Positions 29,782-41,945 are shown, numbered from the stretch's first letter. The stretch: DNA of 64,000 bases from Salinivibrio costicola subsp. costicola ATCC 33508 = LMG 11651 (GCA_000565345.1 AQOF01000005.1:57797-121796); one strand, 5' to 3'. The notes: generated by a model not told the origin, from the letters alone. A program made the numbers and translations.

Positions 29782-31145
29782 TTCGGACAACCCTCAGCAC
29801 ATTGGCGAATGCGATAGGAGCCACTGTGTATTATGCCGATCACGCGTCGGGCACGCCGCCGATCGATGCCATTACCACCGATACGCGTGAGCTGCGCGCG
29901 GGGGCACTGTTTGTCGCGCTTAAAGGTGACCGTTTTGATGGCCACGATTTTGCTGAGCAGGCAAAAGCATCAGGCGCCGCCGCGATGGTGGTTTCGCGCC
30001 AGTTGGACATTGATATTCCCCAATTGCTGGTGGACGATACACGCCTTGCCCTGGGTCAGTTAGGCGCTTGGGTCAAACAGCAATGCCAGGTGCCGACCAT
30101 TGCGATCACGGGGAGCTGCGGTAAGACCACAGTCAAACAAATGTTGGCGGCGATCTTGGCACAGAAAGGACCCACGTTATCGACTGCCGGTAACTTCAAT
30201 AATGATATCGGTGTCCCGCTGACGTTGTTTCGACTTACCCCTGCACACCACTATGCGGTGATTGAACTCGGTGCTAACCATATTGGTGAAATTGCCTATA
30301 CCACATCATTGGTCAAGCCTGATATTGCCATGGTCACTAACTTAGCCGCGGCCCATCTCGAAGGGTTCGGCTCATTAGAGGGCGTGGCTGTTGCCAAAGG
30401 CGAAATTTATCAAGGGCTGCCCGAAGGCGGGATAGCGTTGGTGAATCAGGGTAGCCACGGTGGTGATACATGGGGTGACGTCCTGGCAGATAAGCAGGTG
30501 ATTGCGGTAACAGACACGCAAGCCGCCCCCCTGACCTTGATTGATAGTGCCCTGACAACCGCGGGCTGTTATCAGCTCACGCTGAGTGACGGACAGAGCC
30601 AACAGTCGGTGATGCTGCCGCTACCGGGCAAGCACAATATTATTAATGCGTTAATGGCCGGTTGTGCGGCGATGCAGTTACCTGACGTGAGTCTGGCGGA
30701 TGTCGTGGCCGGGCTTGAGTCGGTAGAAAACGTCGCAGGACGCACACAAGTGAGTGAGCCTCGCCCAGGGTTACGGCTGATTGATGATACCTATAACGCC
30801 AGTGTCCCAGCGATGAAGTCTGCCATTGATGTTTTAGCCAGCTATCCAGGTGAGCGTTGGTTGATCGTCGGTGATATGGCAGAGCTGGGTGAATACAGTG
30901 AGCAAATGCACCGTGAAGTTGGAGAGCATGCGGCGCAAGCTGCCGTTAACCGTGTCTTCACGACCGGACGCGATAGCCGTGTGATCAGCGAACGCTGTGG
31001 CGGCGATCATTTTGACAGTAAAGAGGCGCTGATTGCGCACGTAGTAGCCATGATAAAAACACAAACACCTGACACGATACTGATTAAAGGCGCCCGAGGG
31101 ATGGCGATGGAAGCGGTTGTCACCGCAATCAAGGAGGCTTGCTAA
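29778..31145 (+). CDS. murF: UDP-MurNAc-tripeptide:D-alanyl-D-alanine ligase
   Basis: MurF adds D-Ala-D-Ala to complete the UDP-MurNAc-pentapeptide. The 455-residue product has the ATP loop [13 protein letters not shown] (about residue 109), the central [13 protein letters not shown] segment and the late [14 protein letters not shown] motif (about 335). It overlaps murE by four bases and mraY by one. Confidence 0.97.
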   Translation: MIRTTLSTLANAIGATVYYADHASGTPPIDAITTDTRELRAGALFVALKGDRFDGHDFAEQAKASGAAAMVVSRQLDIDIPQLLVDDTRLALGQLGAWVKQQCQVPTIAITGSCGKTTVKQMLAAILAQKGPTLSTAGNFNNDIGVPLTLFRLTPAHHYAVIELGANHIGEIAYTTSLVKPDIAMVTNLAAAHLEGFGSLEGVAVAKGEIYQGLPEGGIALVNQGSHGGDTWGDVLADKQVIAVTDTQAAPLTLIDSALTTAGCYQLTLSDGQSQQSVMLPLPGKHNIINALMAGCAAMQLPDVSLADVVAGLESVENVAGRTQVSEPRPGLRLIDDTYNASVPAMKSAIDVLASYPGERWLIVGDMAELGEYSEQMHREVGEHAAQAAVNRVFTTGRDSRVISERCGGDHFDSKEALIAHVVAMIKTQTPDTILIKGARGMAMEAVVTAIKEAC

Positions 31146-32227
31146 TGCTTTTATGGCTAGCGGAAGTACTACAAAACCTTTTACCCTCAATGCGCTTGTT
31201 TGAATACCTGACATTTCGCGCCATTGTTAGTGCACTGACGGCATTAGTTTTCTCGCTTTGGGCCGGCCCACGTCTGATTCGACGTTTACAGTCGATGCAG
31301 ATTGGTCAAGTTGTTCGCGAGGAGGGCCCCGAATCTCACTTTAGCAAACGCGGTACGCCGACGATGGGCGGGGTCTTAATTGTTGCTGCCATTAGTTTAA
31401 CCGTTTTGTTGTGGGCCGATTTATCCAACCCCTATGTATGGGCTGTGATGGTCGTGCTACTGGGATACGGTGCGATTGGTTTTGTTGATGACTACCGCAA
31501 GGTAGTGCGTAATAATACCGATGGATTAGTCGCCCGCTGGAAGTACTTTTGGCAATCTGCGATCGCACTCGGGGTGGCGTTCGCGCTCTACGCCCATGGG
31601 CATGACACCGCGGCGACACAACTGGTGGTGCCTTTCTTTAAAGACGTGATGCCCCAGCTTGGTCTGTTTTATATTGTCTTCACTTACTTTGTCATCGTGG
31701 GAACCAGCAATGCGGTGAACCTCACTGATGGCTTAGATGGCTTGGCTATTTTGCCAACCGTGATGGTTGCCGGCGGCTTCGCCTTTATTGCTTGGGCGAC
31801 CGGTAACGTCAATTTCGCCAGCTACCTGCATATTCCGTATATCGAATACAGCAGTGAACTGGTTGTGGTTTGCGCGGCCATTGTTGGCGCGGGGCTGGGC
31901 TTTTTGTGGTTCAACACCTATCCGGCGCAAGTTTTTATGGGCGATGTGGGCTCACTGGCGTTGGGCGGTGCATTGGGCACAATCGCGGTGCTGGTCCGTC
32001 AAGAATTGCTATTGATCATCATGGGCGGGGTGTTCGTGATGGAAACCATCTCAGTGATCTTGCAGGTAGGCTCGTACAAACTGCGGGGACAACGGATTTT
32101 CCGTATGGCGCCGATTCATCACCATTATGAATTGAAAGGCTGGCCAGAGCCTCGGGTGATCGTACGGTTTTGGATTATTTCGTTGATGCTGGTGTTGATT
32201 GCCCTCGCCACCTTGAAGGTCCGTTAA
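31145..32227 (+). CDS. mraY: Phospho-N-acetylmuramoyl-pentapeptide transferase
   Basis: MraY transfers phospho-MurNAc-pentapeptide to undecaprenyl phosphate, making lipid I. The 360-residue product has about ten membrane helices and the family motifs [23 protein letters not shown] (catalytic aspartates), [13 protein letters not shown] and [14 protein letters not shown] 31145 gives MLLWLAEVL and has AAGGAGG seven bases upstream; a TTG six bases earlier is not needed. Its start overlaps the murF stop (TAATG). Confidence 0.98.
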   Translation: MLLWLAEVLQNLLPSMRLFEYLTFRAIVSALTALVFSLWAGPRLIRRLQSMQIGQVVREEGPESHFSKRGTPTMGGVLIVAAISLTVLLWADLSNPYVWAVMVVLLGYGAIGFVDDYRKVVRNNTDGLVARWKYFWQSAIALGVAFALYAHGHDTAATQLVVPFFKDVMPQLGLFYIVFTYFVIVGTSNAVNLTDGLDGLAILPTVMVAGGFAFIAWATGNVNFASYLHIPYIEYSSELVVVCAAIVGAGLGFLWFNTYPAQVFMGDVGSLALGGALGTIAVLVRQELLLIIMGGVFVMETISVILQVGSYKLRGQRIFRMAPIHHHYELKGWPEPRVIVRFWIISLMLVLIALATLKVR

Positions 32228-32229
32228 CC

Positions 32230-33564
32230 ATGACGCAACCAGGCCACCGCACATTAACCGAGTTTAAGCATATCGTGGTGATGGGGCTGGGGATCACCGG
32301 CCTCTCAGTGGTGAACTTTATTGCTCGCCATCATCCTGACGCCATGATCCGCGTGATGGATTCGCGCCAATCCCCTCCTGGAGAGGCGCAGCTGCCAGAG
32401 ACGGTCGCACGACATACGGGAAGTTGGCATTCGGCATGGCTGGCGTCAGCTGACTTGGTGGTGATTAATCCTGGTATCTCGCTTGCCACCCCCGTCTTGG
32501 CGCCTGTTCATGCCGCGGGCACGCCCATTGTTGGTGATATTGAACTCTTCGCTTGGTACTGCGATAAGCCCGCAGTGGCGATTACCGGTTCAAATGGCAA
32601 AAGTACGGTCACGGCGCTGGTGGGAGAAATGGCGAAAGCGGACGGCATTAATGTGGGCGTGGGCGGTAATATCGGCGTGGCGGCACTGGATTTGCTCGAC
32701 AAAGGCCACGACCTCTATGTGTTAGAGCTGTCCAGCTTTCAATTGGAAACCACTGAGTCATTGACCCTTCAAGGCGCCGCCTTCTTGAACTTCTCAGAAG
32801 ATCACATGGACAGGTATCAAAGCTTGGCGGATTATCGGGCGGCGAAATGTCGTATTTTTACCCATGCAACTACCTTGATCGGCAATGCAGATGATGCACA
32901 GACACAGATTGATGCCGACATGTGTTTGTTTGGCTTTAGCCAGGGCGATTACTGTTTGTGCACTGACGATGGGCAAGCGTGGTTATCGGCGCAAGGAAAG
33001 CCTGTGCTACCGGTGTCCTCACTGAGCCTTGTTGGTCGCCATAATGTAGCAAACAGCCTCGCGGCCATGGCATTGGCTGATAGTGTCGGGGTGAGCCAGT
33101 CCGCTCAAATCACCGCGCTGCGCACTTACACTGGACTGGCACATCGTTGTCAAAAAGTCGCTGAGCACCAAGGTGTGATCTGGGTGAATGACTCCAAAGC
33201 CACCAATGTTGCCAGTACGTTAGCGGCGCTTGATGGTCTTGAAGTGAGCGGTTACTTACACTTGTTAGTAGGCGGAGAGGGTAAAGGTGCCGACTTTAGT
33301 GTGTTGCAGCCTGCACTCGCCAAGTTACCTGTCAGGCTTTACTGTTTTGGTAAAGATCAAGCCCAATTGGCCGCACTGGACGCGTCGGCACAGTGCTTTG
33401 ATACCCTGCAACACGCCATCGATGCCGCGGCAACGGCTGCAACGAAAGGCGACATGGTATTGCTGTCGCCAGCGTGTGCAAGTTTGGATCAATTTACTAA
33501 CTTTGCCGCTCGTGGTCAGGCGTTTGTTGCCGGCGTAGAATCTGTTATCGCGAGGCCGTTATGA
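32230..33564 (+). CDS. murD: UDP-MurNAc-L-alanine:D-glutamate ligase
   Basis: MurD adds D-glutamate to UDP-MurNAc-L-Ala. The 444-residue product begins with a Rossmann-type UDP-binding domain ([15 protein letters not shown], about residues 17-31), then the ATP loop [13 protein letters not shown] (about 119) and the C-terminal motif [19 protein letters not shown] 32230, two bases after mraY, gives the standard length; a longer frame inside mraY is spurious. It overlaps ftsW by four bases. Confidence 0.97.
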   Translation: MTQPGHRTLTEFKHIVVMGLGITGLSVVNFIARHHPDAMIRVMDSRQSPPGEAQLPETVARHTGSWHSAWLASADLVVINPGISLATPVLAPVHAAGTPIVGDIELFAWYCDKPAVAITGSNGKSTVTALVGEMAKADGINVGVGGNIGVAALDLLDKGHDLYVLELSSFQLETTESLTLQGAAFLNFSEDHMDRYQSLADYRAAKCRIFTHATTLIGNADDAQTQIDADMCLFGFSQGDYCLCTDDGQAWLSAQGKPVLPVSSLSLVGRHNVANSLAAMALADSVGVSQSAQITALRTYTGLAHRCQKVAEHQGVIWVNDSKATNVASTLAALDGLEVSGYLHLLVGGEGKGADFSVLQPALAKLPVRLYCFGKDQAQLAALDASAQCFDTLQHAIDAAATAATKGDMVLLSPACASLDQFTNFAARGQAFVAGVESVIARPL

Positions 33565-34769
33565 CAGCAGTGCGTGCATTCCCCAAATATTGTTGGCAGT
33601 GGCTCCGAACGCCATCGCCGGGGGTACTGTACGATCGCCAATTGGTATGGACGTCTCTGCTCCTAATGGTTATTGGCCTTGTCATGGTCACCTCAGCCTC
33701 GCTCCCAGTTGGATTACGACTGGCGGATGCCCCCTTTTTGTTTGCCAAACGCCATGCCTTTTATTTGCTGGTTGCCATGTTGGCGGCGGTGGCGGTGATG
33801 TATATCCCTGTCAAACTTTGGCAGCGCTACAGTGGCTACATGTTATTGATCTCATCGATTCTCTTGCTGGCGGTGTTGGTGGTGGGTCGCTCGGTCAATG
33901 GCGCGGTACGATGGATTTCTATCGCGGGGATCAATATCCAACCGGCAGAGATTGCCAAGTTATCTTTATTTGTCTTTTTAGCCGGATATCTGGTGCGCCG
34001 CCATGGTGAAGTCCGTGAACATTTCCGTGGTTTTGCCAAGCCGCTGGCTGTGTTGCTGCTGTTTGCAGGGTTGTTGCTGATTCAACCAGATTTAGGCTCA
34101 GTGGTGGTGATGTTTGTGACCACTGTGGGCATGTTGTTTATGGCTGGGGCAAAATTGTGGCAGTTTATCGCCTTGTTGATGACGGGTCTGACCTTGGTCG
34201 CGGGCTTAATCATTGCTGAACCCTATCGAGTGCGGCGAGTCACTGCGTTTTTAGATCCTTGGCAAGACCCGTTTGGCAGCGGCTACCAGCTGACGCAATC
34301 TCTGATGGCATTTGGACGTGGCGACTGGTTTGGCCAAGGGCTAGGGAATTCGATTCAAAAGTTAGAGTATTTACCGGAGGCGCACACTGACTTTGTCTTT
34401 GCGGTCATTGCCGAGGAACTCGGACTCGTGGGTGTGAGTGTGATTCTGTGTCTTATTTTTTTCCTCGTATTCAAAGCGCTTTTTATTGGAAAGCACTGTC
34501 TGGCGCAAAACCAGTTATTCGGTGGTTTTTTAGCCTTTGGCATTGGCATTTGGTTTGCCTTTCAAACCCTGGTGAATGTCGGTGCGGCGGCGGGCATGTT
34601 GCCGACCAAAGGGTTAACCTTGCCACTGATCAGCTACGGGGGATCGAGCTTGGTGATTATGGCAGTCGCGGTGGCCTTGTTACTGCGCATTGATCACGAA
34701 TACCGCTTAGCGACGTCTCAAGCGCACCAAAAAACCCCTTATCAAGGTAAAGATCATAAACATGACTAA
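33561..34769 (+). CDS. ftsW: Septal peptidoglycan glycosyltransferase FtsW
   Basis: FtsW is the SEDS-family polymerase that makes septal glycan strands with FtsI. The 402-residue product has about ten membrane helices. Conserved stretches are the segment after TM4 with [11 protein letters not shown], the YRV-RV-FLDPW motif ([17 protein letters not shown]), [19 protein letters not shown], and the C-terminal [13 protein letters not shown]. It overlaps murD by four bases and murG by eight. Confidence 0.97.
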   Translation: MTAVRAFPKYCWQWLRTPSPGVLYDRQLVWTSLLLMVIGLVMVTSASLPVGLRLADAPFLFAKRHAFYLLVAMLAAVAVMYIPVKLWQRYSGYMLLISSILLLAVLVVGRSVNGAVRWISIAGINIQPAEIAKLSLFVFLAGYLVRRHGEVREHFRGFAKPLAVLLLFAGLLLIQPDLGSVVVMFVTTVGMLFMAGAKLWQFIALLMTGLTLVAGLIIAEPYRVRRVTAFLDPWQDPFGSGYQLTQSLMAFGRGDWFGQGLGNSIQKLEYLPEAHTDFVFAVIAEELGLVGVSVILCLIFFLVFKALFIGKHCLAQNQLFGGFLAFGIGIWFAFQTLVNVGAAAGMLPTKGLTLPLISYGGSSLVIMAVAVALLLRIDHEYRLATSQAHQKTPYQGKDHKHD

Positions 34770-35823
34770 AAAACGATTATTAGTGATGGCAGGCGGGACC
34801 GGTGGTCATGTATTTCCCGGCCTTGCGGTCGCCAAGTTTTTAGAAAAGCAGGGATGGGAAATCTGTTGGCTCGGTACCGCTGATCGCATGGAAGCCGAAC
34901 TCGTTCCCAAATATGGTATCGAGATCGCATTTATTCGTGTCAAAGGCTTGATTGGATCCGGACTGATGCGCAAGCTACGAGCCCCTTGGATGATTGTCAG
35001 TGCCATTTGGCAGGCACGCCAAGTGATTAAACGTGTCAAACCCGATGCGGTGTTGGGCATGGGCGGTTATGTCAGTGGCCCAGGCGGAATCGCCGCTTGG
35101 TTAAGTGGTGTGCCAGTGATACTTCATGAGCAAAATGCCGTGGCGGGGCTGACCAATCAGTGGTTAGCCAAAGTTGCCAAGCAAGTGTTGCAAGCCTTCC
35201 CGGGCGCGTTTGATGGGCAGCCGGTGGTTGGGAATCCCGTACGTCGAGACGTGTGTGACCTCCCGGATCCCGCGCAACGATTCGCAGACCGTCAAGGTGC
35301 ACTACGTATTTTGGTGATGGGGGGCAGTCAAGGCGCACGTATCCTCAATCAAACGGTGCCTGAGGCAATGCCACGGCTAGAACAGTCGGTGACGGTGCGT
35401 CATCAAGCCGGAAAAAATAATGCGGAAAAGACGCTTTCCGCTTATCAACACGCCGGAATGGTCGATGTTGATGTGAGCGAATTTATTGATGACGTAGCCG
35501 AGGCTTACGCTTGGGCCGATGTGGTAATTTGTCGAAGCGGCGCGCTTACCGTGTCTGAATTAGCGGCGGCTGGCGTTGGGGCGATTTTTGTCCCCTTTAT
35601 GCATGCAGATAGGCAACAAGCACTCAACGGTGATTACTTAGTCTCCCGTGGTGCGGCTTTAATGATTGAGCAGCCATCACTGACCGCCCAGTCACTGGCG
35701 GAAACAATCAATCGGTTAGACCGCCACCGCCTGTTAGCGATGGCGACGGCGGCGCGTGACGCTGCCATTATTGATGCAGATGCCCGCGTTGCGGATGCTA
35801 TTACCGCACACGCAAACACATAG
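34762..35823 (+). CDS. murG: UDP-GlcNAc:lipid I N-acetylglucosaminyltransferase
   Basis: MurG makes lipid II by adding GlcNAc to lipid I on the inner face of the membrane. The 353-residue product is a GT-B enzyme with the N-terminal G-loop [14 protein letters not shown] (residues 11-24), a central GGYVSGPGG loop, [11 protein letters not shown] (about 187) and the sugar-nucleotide-binding [16 protein letters not shown] near 255. It starts inside the ftsW end. Confidence 0.98.
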   Translation: MTKKRLLVMAGGTGGHVFPGLAVAKFLEKQGWEICWLGTADRMEAELVPKYGIEIAFIRVKGLIGSGLMRKLRAPWMIVSAIWQARQVIKRVKPDAVLGMGGYVSGPGGIAAWLSGVPVILHEQNAVAGLTNQWLAKVAKQVLQAFPGAFDGQPVVGNPVRRDVCDLPDPAQRFADRQGALRILVMGGSQGARILNQTVPEAMPRLEQSVTVRHQAGKNNAEKTLSAYQHAGMVDVDVSEFIDDVAEAYAWADVVICRSGALTVSELAAAGVGAIFVPFMHADRQQALNGDYLVSRGAALMIEQPSLTAQSLAETINRLDRHRLLAMATAARDAAIIDADARVADAITAHANT

Positions 35824-35833
35824 AGAATAGATA

Positions 35834-37290
35834 ATGGGTAAATTGGATAATCAGCAGCTGGAAAAACTTCGCGCCATGATCCCGGAAATGCGCCGGGTCA
35901 AGCGGATCCATTTTGTCGGGATTGGCGGTGCAGGTATGTGCGGTATTGCTGAGGTGCTGATTAATGAAGGTTACCAAATAACCGGCTCGGATCTTGCACA
36001 GAATATCGTCACGGAGCGATTGGCATCCATGGGGGCGCAGATCTTTATCGGTCATCAAGCGAGCCATATAGAACAAGCCAGTGTGGTGGTGGTATCAACA
36101 GCGATTAAAGCTGACAACCCGGAAGTTGAAGCGGCAAAAGCTTTACGGATCCCGGTGGTCAGACGGGCAGAAATGCTTGCCGAATTAATGCGCTACCGGC
36201 ATGGTATTGCCGTTGCCGGCACCCACGGCAAAACCACCACGACCGCGATGGTGACGCAGATCTTTTCTGAGGCAGGCCTGGATCCCACTTTCGTGAATGG
36301 CGGGTTAGTAAAAAGTGCGGGCACCAATGCACGTTTGGGAAGCAGTCGTTATTTGATTGCAGAGGCGGATGAGAGCGACGCGTCGTTTTTACACTTGCAG
36401 CCTATGGTCGCCATTGTGACCAATATTGAAGCGGATCACATGGATACCTATGGCGGTAGTTTCGCAAAACTGCAACAGACGTTTATCGACTTTCTCCATA
36501 ATCTGCCGTTCTATGGTTTAGCGGTGGTGTGCATTGATGATCCCGTGGTTCGCGAGTTAATTCCGTCGATTGGTCGTCAAGTGATCACCTATGGGTTCTC
36601 GCAGGATGCGGATGTATGTTTACATGATTACCAGCAACATGGGCAATGTGGCATTTTTAAAGTGACACGCCCTGGCCGCGAAACCTTGACCATTCGCTTG
36701 AATACGCCAGGCCAGCACAACGCCCTGAATGCGGCAGCAGCGATTGCGGTAGCAACCGAAGACGGCGTGGACGACGACGCTATTTTACGTGCCTCGCTAA
36801 TTTTGCTGGGACGGGACGCCGTTTCGATCAACTTGGCGAGTTCCCGGTCGATGACGGCACTGCCTTGCTGGTGGACGATTACGGCCATCACCCTAGCGAA
36901 GTGGATGTCACGATTAAAGCCGCACGCGCTGGCTGGCAAAACCATCGCTTGGTTATGATTTTTCAGCCACATCGTTATAGTCGTACGCGCGATCTTTATG
37001 ATGATTTTGCCAACGTGTTAGAAAAAGTCGACGTGTTGCTGATGCTAGATGTGTATGCGGCTGGTGAAACCCCGATTGCGGGAGCCGATGGGAGAAGTCT
37101 TTGTCGTAGCATTCGCGCTCGCGGCAAGCTGGACCCGATTTTTGTGCCGAATGCCGACGCCTTACCCTCCGCGCTCGCCAATGTTATTCAAGCGAATGAC
37201 TTGGTTTTAACACAAGGGGCGGGAGATATTGGTAAAGTAGCGAAAAACTTAGCGGTAAAACAGCTAGACAAGGCCAAAATGGCACAATAA
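35834..37290 (+). CDS. murC: UDP-MurNAc:L-alanine ligase, with an apparent single-base deletion
   Basis: MurC adds L-alanine, the first residue of the stem peptide. Reading fails after ILRAS near 36797; adding one base at about 36797-36800 (probably an A in CTAAT) restores [20 protein letters not shown] and [16 protein letters not shown]. The rebuilt protein is 485 residues, the family length, with [17 protein letters not shown] at the N-terminus and the ATP loop [12 protein letters not shown] (about 126). MurC is essential, so the break is probably not real. No ddlB lies between murC and ftsQ, as usual in Vibrio. Confidence 0.94.
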
Positions 37291-37508
37291 AACACAAGTT
37301 GGCAACGTAAAAACGGCGCGCAATTGCGCTCTTGGTGACCAAAAAATAGATTTTTATCGCGTTCAGGAGCCAAAATGCGCGCAATAGATCCCAGCTTATG
37401 TATGAAAATGCATATCTGTGTTGGAGTGCTTGGCGCGGGATCGCTATAATCAGTCGGTTTTTTCGCGATGAGTGTCAAGTAGCATCGACACAAGGCGATA
37501 AGATAGGT

Positions 37509-38285
37509 ATGAGCATGGTTAATGCCCTTACACGAGTGCAAGGAATGGTGCAGCTGGATCGCCAAAAAAGCGCATCACTCGCGTTTTTAATTGGGGTTAT
37601 TATCCTGATGCTCTTTGGTCTAGCTCGTGTGATTGATTGGATGAGTGATGAGCAGCAGCTCCCCTTATCGCAACTGATGCTCGAAGGCGACCAGACTTAC
37701 GTGACAGCGACGCAAGTCCGAGAGGCGGTGTTGTCAGTGGGCGAGTTAAAGAGCTTTATGCTGCAGGATGTGGATAGCATCCAGAGCAGCATTGAGGCTC
37801 TGCCTTGGGTGAAGCATGTGGCCGTGAGAAAGCAATGGCCGGATACCTTGAAGGTGCACATCACTGAATATCGCGCGAGTGCGATTTGGAACGGGCAAAA
37901 GTTGCTCACACCAAGCGGTGAGGTTTTTGATGGTTCACCCAGTGATGTGGCTGACAAATCGTTAATTTCGCTACACGGCACACCCGGCTCAGCTGAAGAA
38001 GTGCTGGCGACGAGTCGTGAACTGGAAAAGAAACTGCGGAAAATTGGTTTATCGATACAAGCGCTGTCACTGAATAAACGTCGGTCTTGGCGTATCGTGA
38101 CACGAGATGGCGTACGGATTGAGTTAGGGCGGACAGCCCGGCAAGAACGGCTTGCTCGCTTGGTCGCGTTATACCCGCGGATCAGTGCGCAAGATAAAAC
38201 GATTGCCTATGTAGATTTGCGTTATGACACGGGCGCGGCCGTTGGCTGGAAAAGCGAAACAGGCCCCGCGAATAGCCAAGATTAA
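37509..38285 (+). CDS. ftsQ: Cell division protein FtsQ
   Basis: FtsQ is a bitopic divisome scaffold. From ATG 37509 the product is about 258 residues: a short cytoplasmic region, a membrane helix (about residues 23-43, SLAFLIGVIILMLFGLARVI), the POTRA domain (about 50-125, including SIEALPWVKHVAVRKQWPDT) and the beta domain that binds FtsB and FtsL. Alternative starts are ATG 37515 and an upstream in-frame ATG at 37398; the latter would add 37 residues unlike any FtsQ N-terminus I know. A gap of 218 bases after murC may hold an internal promoter. Confidence 0.92.
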   Translation: MSMVNALTRVQGMVQLDRQKSASLAFLIGVIILMLFGLARVIDWMSDEQQLPLSQLMLEGDQTYVTATQVREAVLSVGELKSFMLQDVDSIQSSIEALPWVKHVAVRKQWPDTLKVHITEYRASAIWNGQKLLTPSGEVFDGSPSDVADKSLISLHGTPGSAEEVLATSRELEKKLRKIGLSIQALSLNKRRSWRIVTRDGVRIELGRTARQERLARLVALYPRISAQDKTIAYVDLRYDTGAAVGWKSETGPANSQD

Positions 38286-38297
38286 GAGATGGTGTGA

Positions 38298-39554
38298 ATG
38301 AATAAAACGACAGATAAGTCACTGATAGTTGGGCTCGATATTGGGACGTCCAAAGTGTCTACTCTGGTCAGTGAAGTACTGCCAGACGGCACCATCAACG
38401 TACTGGGTGTGGGCAGCAGCCCATCACGCGGCATGGATAAGGGTGGCGTTAACGACTTAGAATCTGTGGTTAAATCTGTTCAGCGTGCGGTGAATGAAGC
38501 AGAGATGATGGCCGATTGCCAAATCAGTTCTGTCTATCTTTCTTTGTCAGGAAAGCACATTCACTGCCAAACTGAGAGAGGCATGGGGACAATTTCGGAT
38601 GAAGAGGTTACCCAAGACGATATAGACAACGTGATTCATACCGCAAAGTCGGTCAAAATCAGTGATGAGCAGCGCGTGCTGCATGTGATCCCGCAAGAAT
38701 ACAAAATCGATTACCAAGAAGGGATCAAAAATCCGCTCGGCCTATCTGGCGTAAGGATGGAAGCCAGTGTGCACCTCATCACATGTCACAATGATACCGC
38801 GAAAAATATTGAGAAAGCCGTGGAGCGTTGTGGTCTTAGAGTGGATCAACTGATTTTCTCCGGGCTATCAGCGAGCCATGCGGTGATCACGCCGGATGAA
38901 CGAGAGCTCGGCGTGTGCGTGGTCGATATTGGCGGCGGTACCATGGATCTTGCAGTTTGGACTGGCGGCGCACTTCGGCATGCCGAGGTCATTCCTTACG
39001 CGGGCAATGTGATCACCAGCGATATAGCCTATGCCTTTGGCACCCCACTGGCGGATGCAGAAGACATTAAAGTGAAATATGGCTGTGCATTGAGTGAGCT
39101 GGTGAATAAGGATGCAAAAGTCAATGTGCCGAGCGTGGGTGGACGCCCGTCGCGGACGTTACAGCGACAAACCTTGTCTGAAGTGATTGAGCCGCGTTGT
39201 TCAGAATTGTTGGGGCTGGTGAATCAAAAATTAGTCGCCATTCAAGAAAAACTGCGTAGCGATGGTGTGAAACATCAAATGGCAGCTGGAATAGTGCTTA
39301 CTGGCGGGGCGTCACAAATGCACGGGCTGGTTGAATGCGCGGAACGCGTGTTCCAAAACCAAGTGCGTGTTGGACAGCCAGCCAATGTCACGGGACTGAC
39401 TGATTATGTACAAGCGCCTTGCTATGCAACCGCGGTTGGGCTTTTACACTACGGTAAAGAAAGCTTGCAGACAGAAACGAGTGAACCAGAACAAAAGCGG
39501 GCTGTGGCTAGCTGGATTAAGACGCTGAGTAGCTGGTTTAAGAAAGAATTTTAA
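38298..39554 (+). CDS. ftsA: Cell division protein FtsA
   Basis: FtsA is an actin-fold ATPase that ties FtsZ filaments to the membrane. The 418-residue product has the phosphate-1 motif VGLDIGTSKVSTLV (residues 11-24), the SHS2-type subdomain 1C, the phosphate-2 motif VVDIGGGTMDLAVW (about 208) and the C-terminal amphipathic membrane-targeting helix SWIKTLSSWFKKEF. It precedes ftsZ by 33 bases. Confidence 0.98.
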   Translation: MNKTTDKSLIVGLDIGTSKVSTLVSEVLPDGTINVLGVGSSPSRGMDKGGVNDLESVVKSVQRAVNEAEMMADCQISSVYLSLSGKHIHCQTERGMGTISDEEVTQDDIDNVIHTAKSVKISDEQRVLHVIPQEYKIDYQEGIKNPLGLSGVRMEASVHLITCHNDTAKNIEKAVERCGLRVDQLIFSGLSASHAVITPDERELGVCVVDIGGGTMDLAVWTGGALRHAEVIPYAGNVITSDIAYAFGTPLADAEDIKVKYGCALSELVNKDAKVNVPSVGGRPSRTLQRQTLSEVIEPRCSELLGLVNQKLVAIQEKLRSDGVKHQMAAGIVLTGGASQMHGLVECAERVFQNQVRVGQPANVTGLTDYVQAPCYATAVGLLHYGKESLQTETSEPEQKRAVASWIKTLSSWFKKEF

Positions 39555-39587
39555 CCCTGATGCGAACAGGAAGGACGGAGAGAACTC

Positions 39588-40760
39588 ATGTTTGAACCGA
39601 TGATGGAAATGTCTGACGATGCGGTGATTAAGGTCGTCGGCATTGGCGGTGGCGGTGGTAACGCCGTTGAACATATGGTGCGTGAGTCAATCGAAGGGGT
39701 TGACTTTATTAGCATTAATACGGATGCCCAAGCACTACGGAAAAGCAGTGTCGGCACGGTCATTCAAATTGGCGGTGATATCACCAAAGGACTTGGCGCG
39801 GGGGCAAATCCGCAAGTTGGGCGTGATTCCGCACTCGAAGATCGCGATGCGATTAAAGCTGAGCTCGAAGGTGCCGATATGGTATTTATCGCAGCCGGAA
39901 TGGGCGGTGGTACCGGCACCGGGGGAGCGCCTGTTATCGCGGAAATCGCGAAAGAAATGGGGATTCTGACCGTTGCTGTGGTCACCAAACCTTTCAGCTT
40001 CGAAGGTAAAAAGCGACTGGCGTTTGCCGAGCAAGGAATCGAAGAGCTGTCAAAGCAAGTTGACTCGCTGATTACGATTCCCAACGAAAAATTGCTTAAG
40101 GTGCTAGGTCGCGGCATTACCTTGCTGGATGCCTTTGCGAAGGCGAACGATGTGTTACGCAATGCCGTACAAGGGATTGCAGAACTGATCACACGCCCTG
40201 GCCATATTAACGTCGACTTTGCTGACGTACGCACTGTGATGTCAGAAATGGGACACGCAATGATGGGCAGTGGTGTTGCAACGGGCGAAGATCGTGCTGA
40301 AGAAGCGGCAGAGATGGCAATTTCTAGCCCACTTCTTGAAGACATCGACTTGGCGGGTGCGCGTGGTGTGCTAGTCAACATCACAGCAGGCTTTGATATG
40401 CGTCTTGATGAGTTCGAGACTGTGGGTAACACCGTCAAAGCATTTGCATCAGACAATGCCACTGTGGTGATCGGAACGTCGATGGATCCAGAAATGAGCG
40501 ACGAGCTGCGAGTGACTGTGGTGGCGACCGGGATTGGCAACGAACGTAAGCCAGACATTACCTTGGTCACCAATGCACAGTCTGGGCAAGCAAAAGCCGA
40601 GCCTAAAAAGGCACAGCCTTTGCAGGATAAACCTCAGGCGGCAAGTTCAAACCCAGCGGCGAAAGAGCAGCCAGCTGCTTCATCGAATGCAGCACCAAAA
40701 TCGCAGACTGAGCATGATTATCTCGATATTCCTGCGTTTTTGCGTAAACAAGCTGACTGA
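39588..40760 (+). CDS. ftsZ: Cell division protein FtsZ
   Basis: FtsZ is the tubulin-like GTPase that forms the cytokinetic ring. The 390-residue product shows [14 protein letters not shown], the tubulin signature [17 protein letters not shown] (about residues 107-123), the T7 synergy loop with [11 protein letters not shown], a variable proline/glutamine/alanine linker (about 320-375) and the C-terminal peptide [14 protein letters not shown] that binds FtsA and ZipA. ATG 39588 follows an AGGACGGAGAG ribosome site. Confidence 0.99.
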   Translation: MFEPMMEMSDDAVIKVVGIGGGGGNAVEHMVRESIEGVDFISINTDAQALRKSSVGTVIQIGGDITKGLGAGANPQVGRDSALEDRDAIKAELEGADMVFIAAGMGGGTGTGGAPVIAEIAKEMGILTVAVVTKPFSFEGKKRLAFAEQGIEELSKQVDSLITIPNEKLLKVLGRGITLLDAFAKANDVLRNAVQGIAELITRPGHINVDFADVRTVMSEMGHAMMGSGVATGEDRAEEAAEMAISSPLLEDIDLAGARGVLVNITAGFDMRLDEFETVGNTVKAFASDNATVVIGTSMDPEMSDELRVTVVATGIGNERKPDITLVTNAQSGQAKAEPKKAQPLQDKPQAASSNPAAKEQPAASSNAAPKSQTEHDYLDIPAFLRKQAD

Positions 40761-40877
40761 TCGCAATTGCTTGGTTTGTAGCCAGTGATGTGCTACCATC
40801 TCGCTCCCCTTGTCTAAGGTGACAGGGTAATGAGTGACGCAGAGCACACTTTTTTGAGAAAAAGTTGAGATAAGCCG

Positions 40878-41795
40878 ATGATTAGACAGCGAACATTGAA
40901 AAGTATGGTCCAAACGACTGGTGTGGGTCTCCACTCTGGGCGTAAGGTTACGCTTACTCTGCGTCCGGCTCCTGCCAACACCGGTGTGATTTATCGTCGC
41001 ACTGACATGGAGCCGCCGGTTGATTTTCCGGCCAACCCTGAGGATGTGCGCGACACCATGCTGTGCACCGCCTTAGTGAATGACGCGGGTGTTCGCATCT
41101 CAACCGTTGAGCATCTCAGTGCTGCAATAGCAGGAATGGGTATCGATAACATCATTATCGAAGTGAATGCGCCAGAAATCCCGATTATGGATGGCAGTTC
41201 AAGCCCGTTTATTTTCTTGCTGCAGTCTGCGGGTATCGATGTCCAAAATGCGCCAAAACGATTCATTCGTATCAAAAAGCCTGTTCGCATTGAAGACGAT
41301 GATAAGTGGGCGGAACTGTTGCCTTATAATGGCTTCCGTCTCGACTTTGCCATCGAATTCGACCATCCGGCGATTGAATCGGAGCAACAAAACTTGGTGC
41401 TCGACTTCTCAAGTCAATCTTTTATTAAAGACTTGAGCCGCGCGCGAACCTTCGGTTTTATGCGTGATATCGAATACTTGCAGTCACAAAACTTGTGTCT
41501 GGGTGGCAGCTTTGACTGCGCGATTGTTCTGGATGATTATCGCATCTTGAACGAAGACGGCCTACGTTTTGACAATGAACTGGTTAAGCACAAAGTCCTG
41601 GATGCCATTGGTGACTTGTACATGTGTGGACACAGTATTCTTGGTGAAATGCGCGCCTATAAATCAGGCCATGCGTTAAACAACAAGCTGTTACGCGCGG
41701 TGTTAGCCGATCAAGAAGCGTGGGAGTGGGTCACATTTGAAGAGACTGAAACCTCTCCTGTGGCATTTGCTGAACCGGGAATGGTATTGGCCTAA
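40878..41795 (+). CDS. lpxC: UDP-3-O-acyl-N-acetylglucosamine deacetylase
   Basis: LpxC catalyses the committed step of lipid A synthesis and is a zinc deacetylase. The 305-residue product has the zinc and catalytic residues in [17 protein letters not shown] (H79 region), [12 protein letters not shown], and [20 protein letters not shown] (H and D ligands). It is the last gene of the cluster, as in E. coli. In E. coli the protein is degraded by FtsH through its C-terminal tail; the tail here ends EPGMVLA, a similar non-polar ending. Confidence 0.98.
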   Translation: MIRQRTLKSMVQTTGVGLHSGRKVTLTLRPAPANTGVIYRRTDMEPPVDFPANPEDVRDTMLCTALVNDAGVRISTVEHLSAAIAGMGIDNIIIEVNAPEIPIMDGSSSPFIFLLQSAGIDVQNAPKRFIRIKKPVRIEDDDKWAELLPYNGFRLDFAIEFDHPAIESEQQNLVLDFSSQSFIKDLSRARTFGFMRDIEYLQSQNLCLGGSFDCAIVLDDYRILNEDGLRFDNELVKHKVLDAIGDLYMCGHSILGEMRAYKSGHALNNKLLRAVLADQEAWEWVTFEETETSPVAFAEPGMVLA

Positions 41796-41803
41796 GCGAT
41801 ATC

Positions 41804-41875
41804 CTTGCGCATAAGCTACTACTTGCGTATAAGCCACTACTTGCGTATAAGCCACTACTTGCGTATAAGCTACTA
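41804..41875. repeat. 18-bp tandem repeat, four copies
   Basis: The unit CTTGCGTATAAGCCACTA is repeated four times without gaps (41804-41821, 41822-41839, 41840-41857, 41858-41875). Copies 2 and 3 are identical; copies 1 and 4 each differ by one or two bases. It starts nine bases after the lpxC stop and does not form a hairpin or an open frame of note. Copy number could vary between strains. Confidence 0.95.
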
Positions 41876-41945
41876 GATGGTGTGACCGCTGACAGAAAGC
41901 GGTATGAAGCCTAACCGCTAGGCATCGTAACCAAATACTAGATTA

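Noticed and set aside
39764..40573. 269-codon minus-strand open frame across ftsZ
   Set aside because: Antisense to ftsZ, very rich in serine and proline, with no family match or ribosome site; a codon-bias shadow.
41804..41875. CRISPR array after lpxC
   Set aside because: The 18-bp units are directly adjacent with no spacers; a simple tandem repeat.
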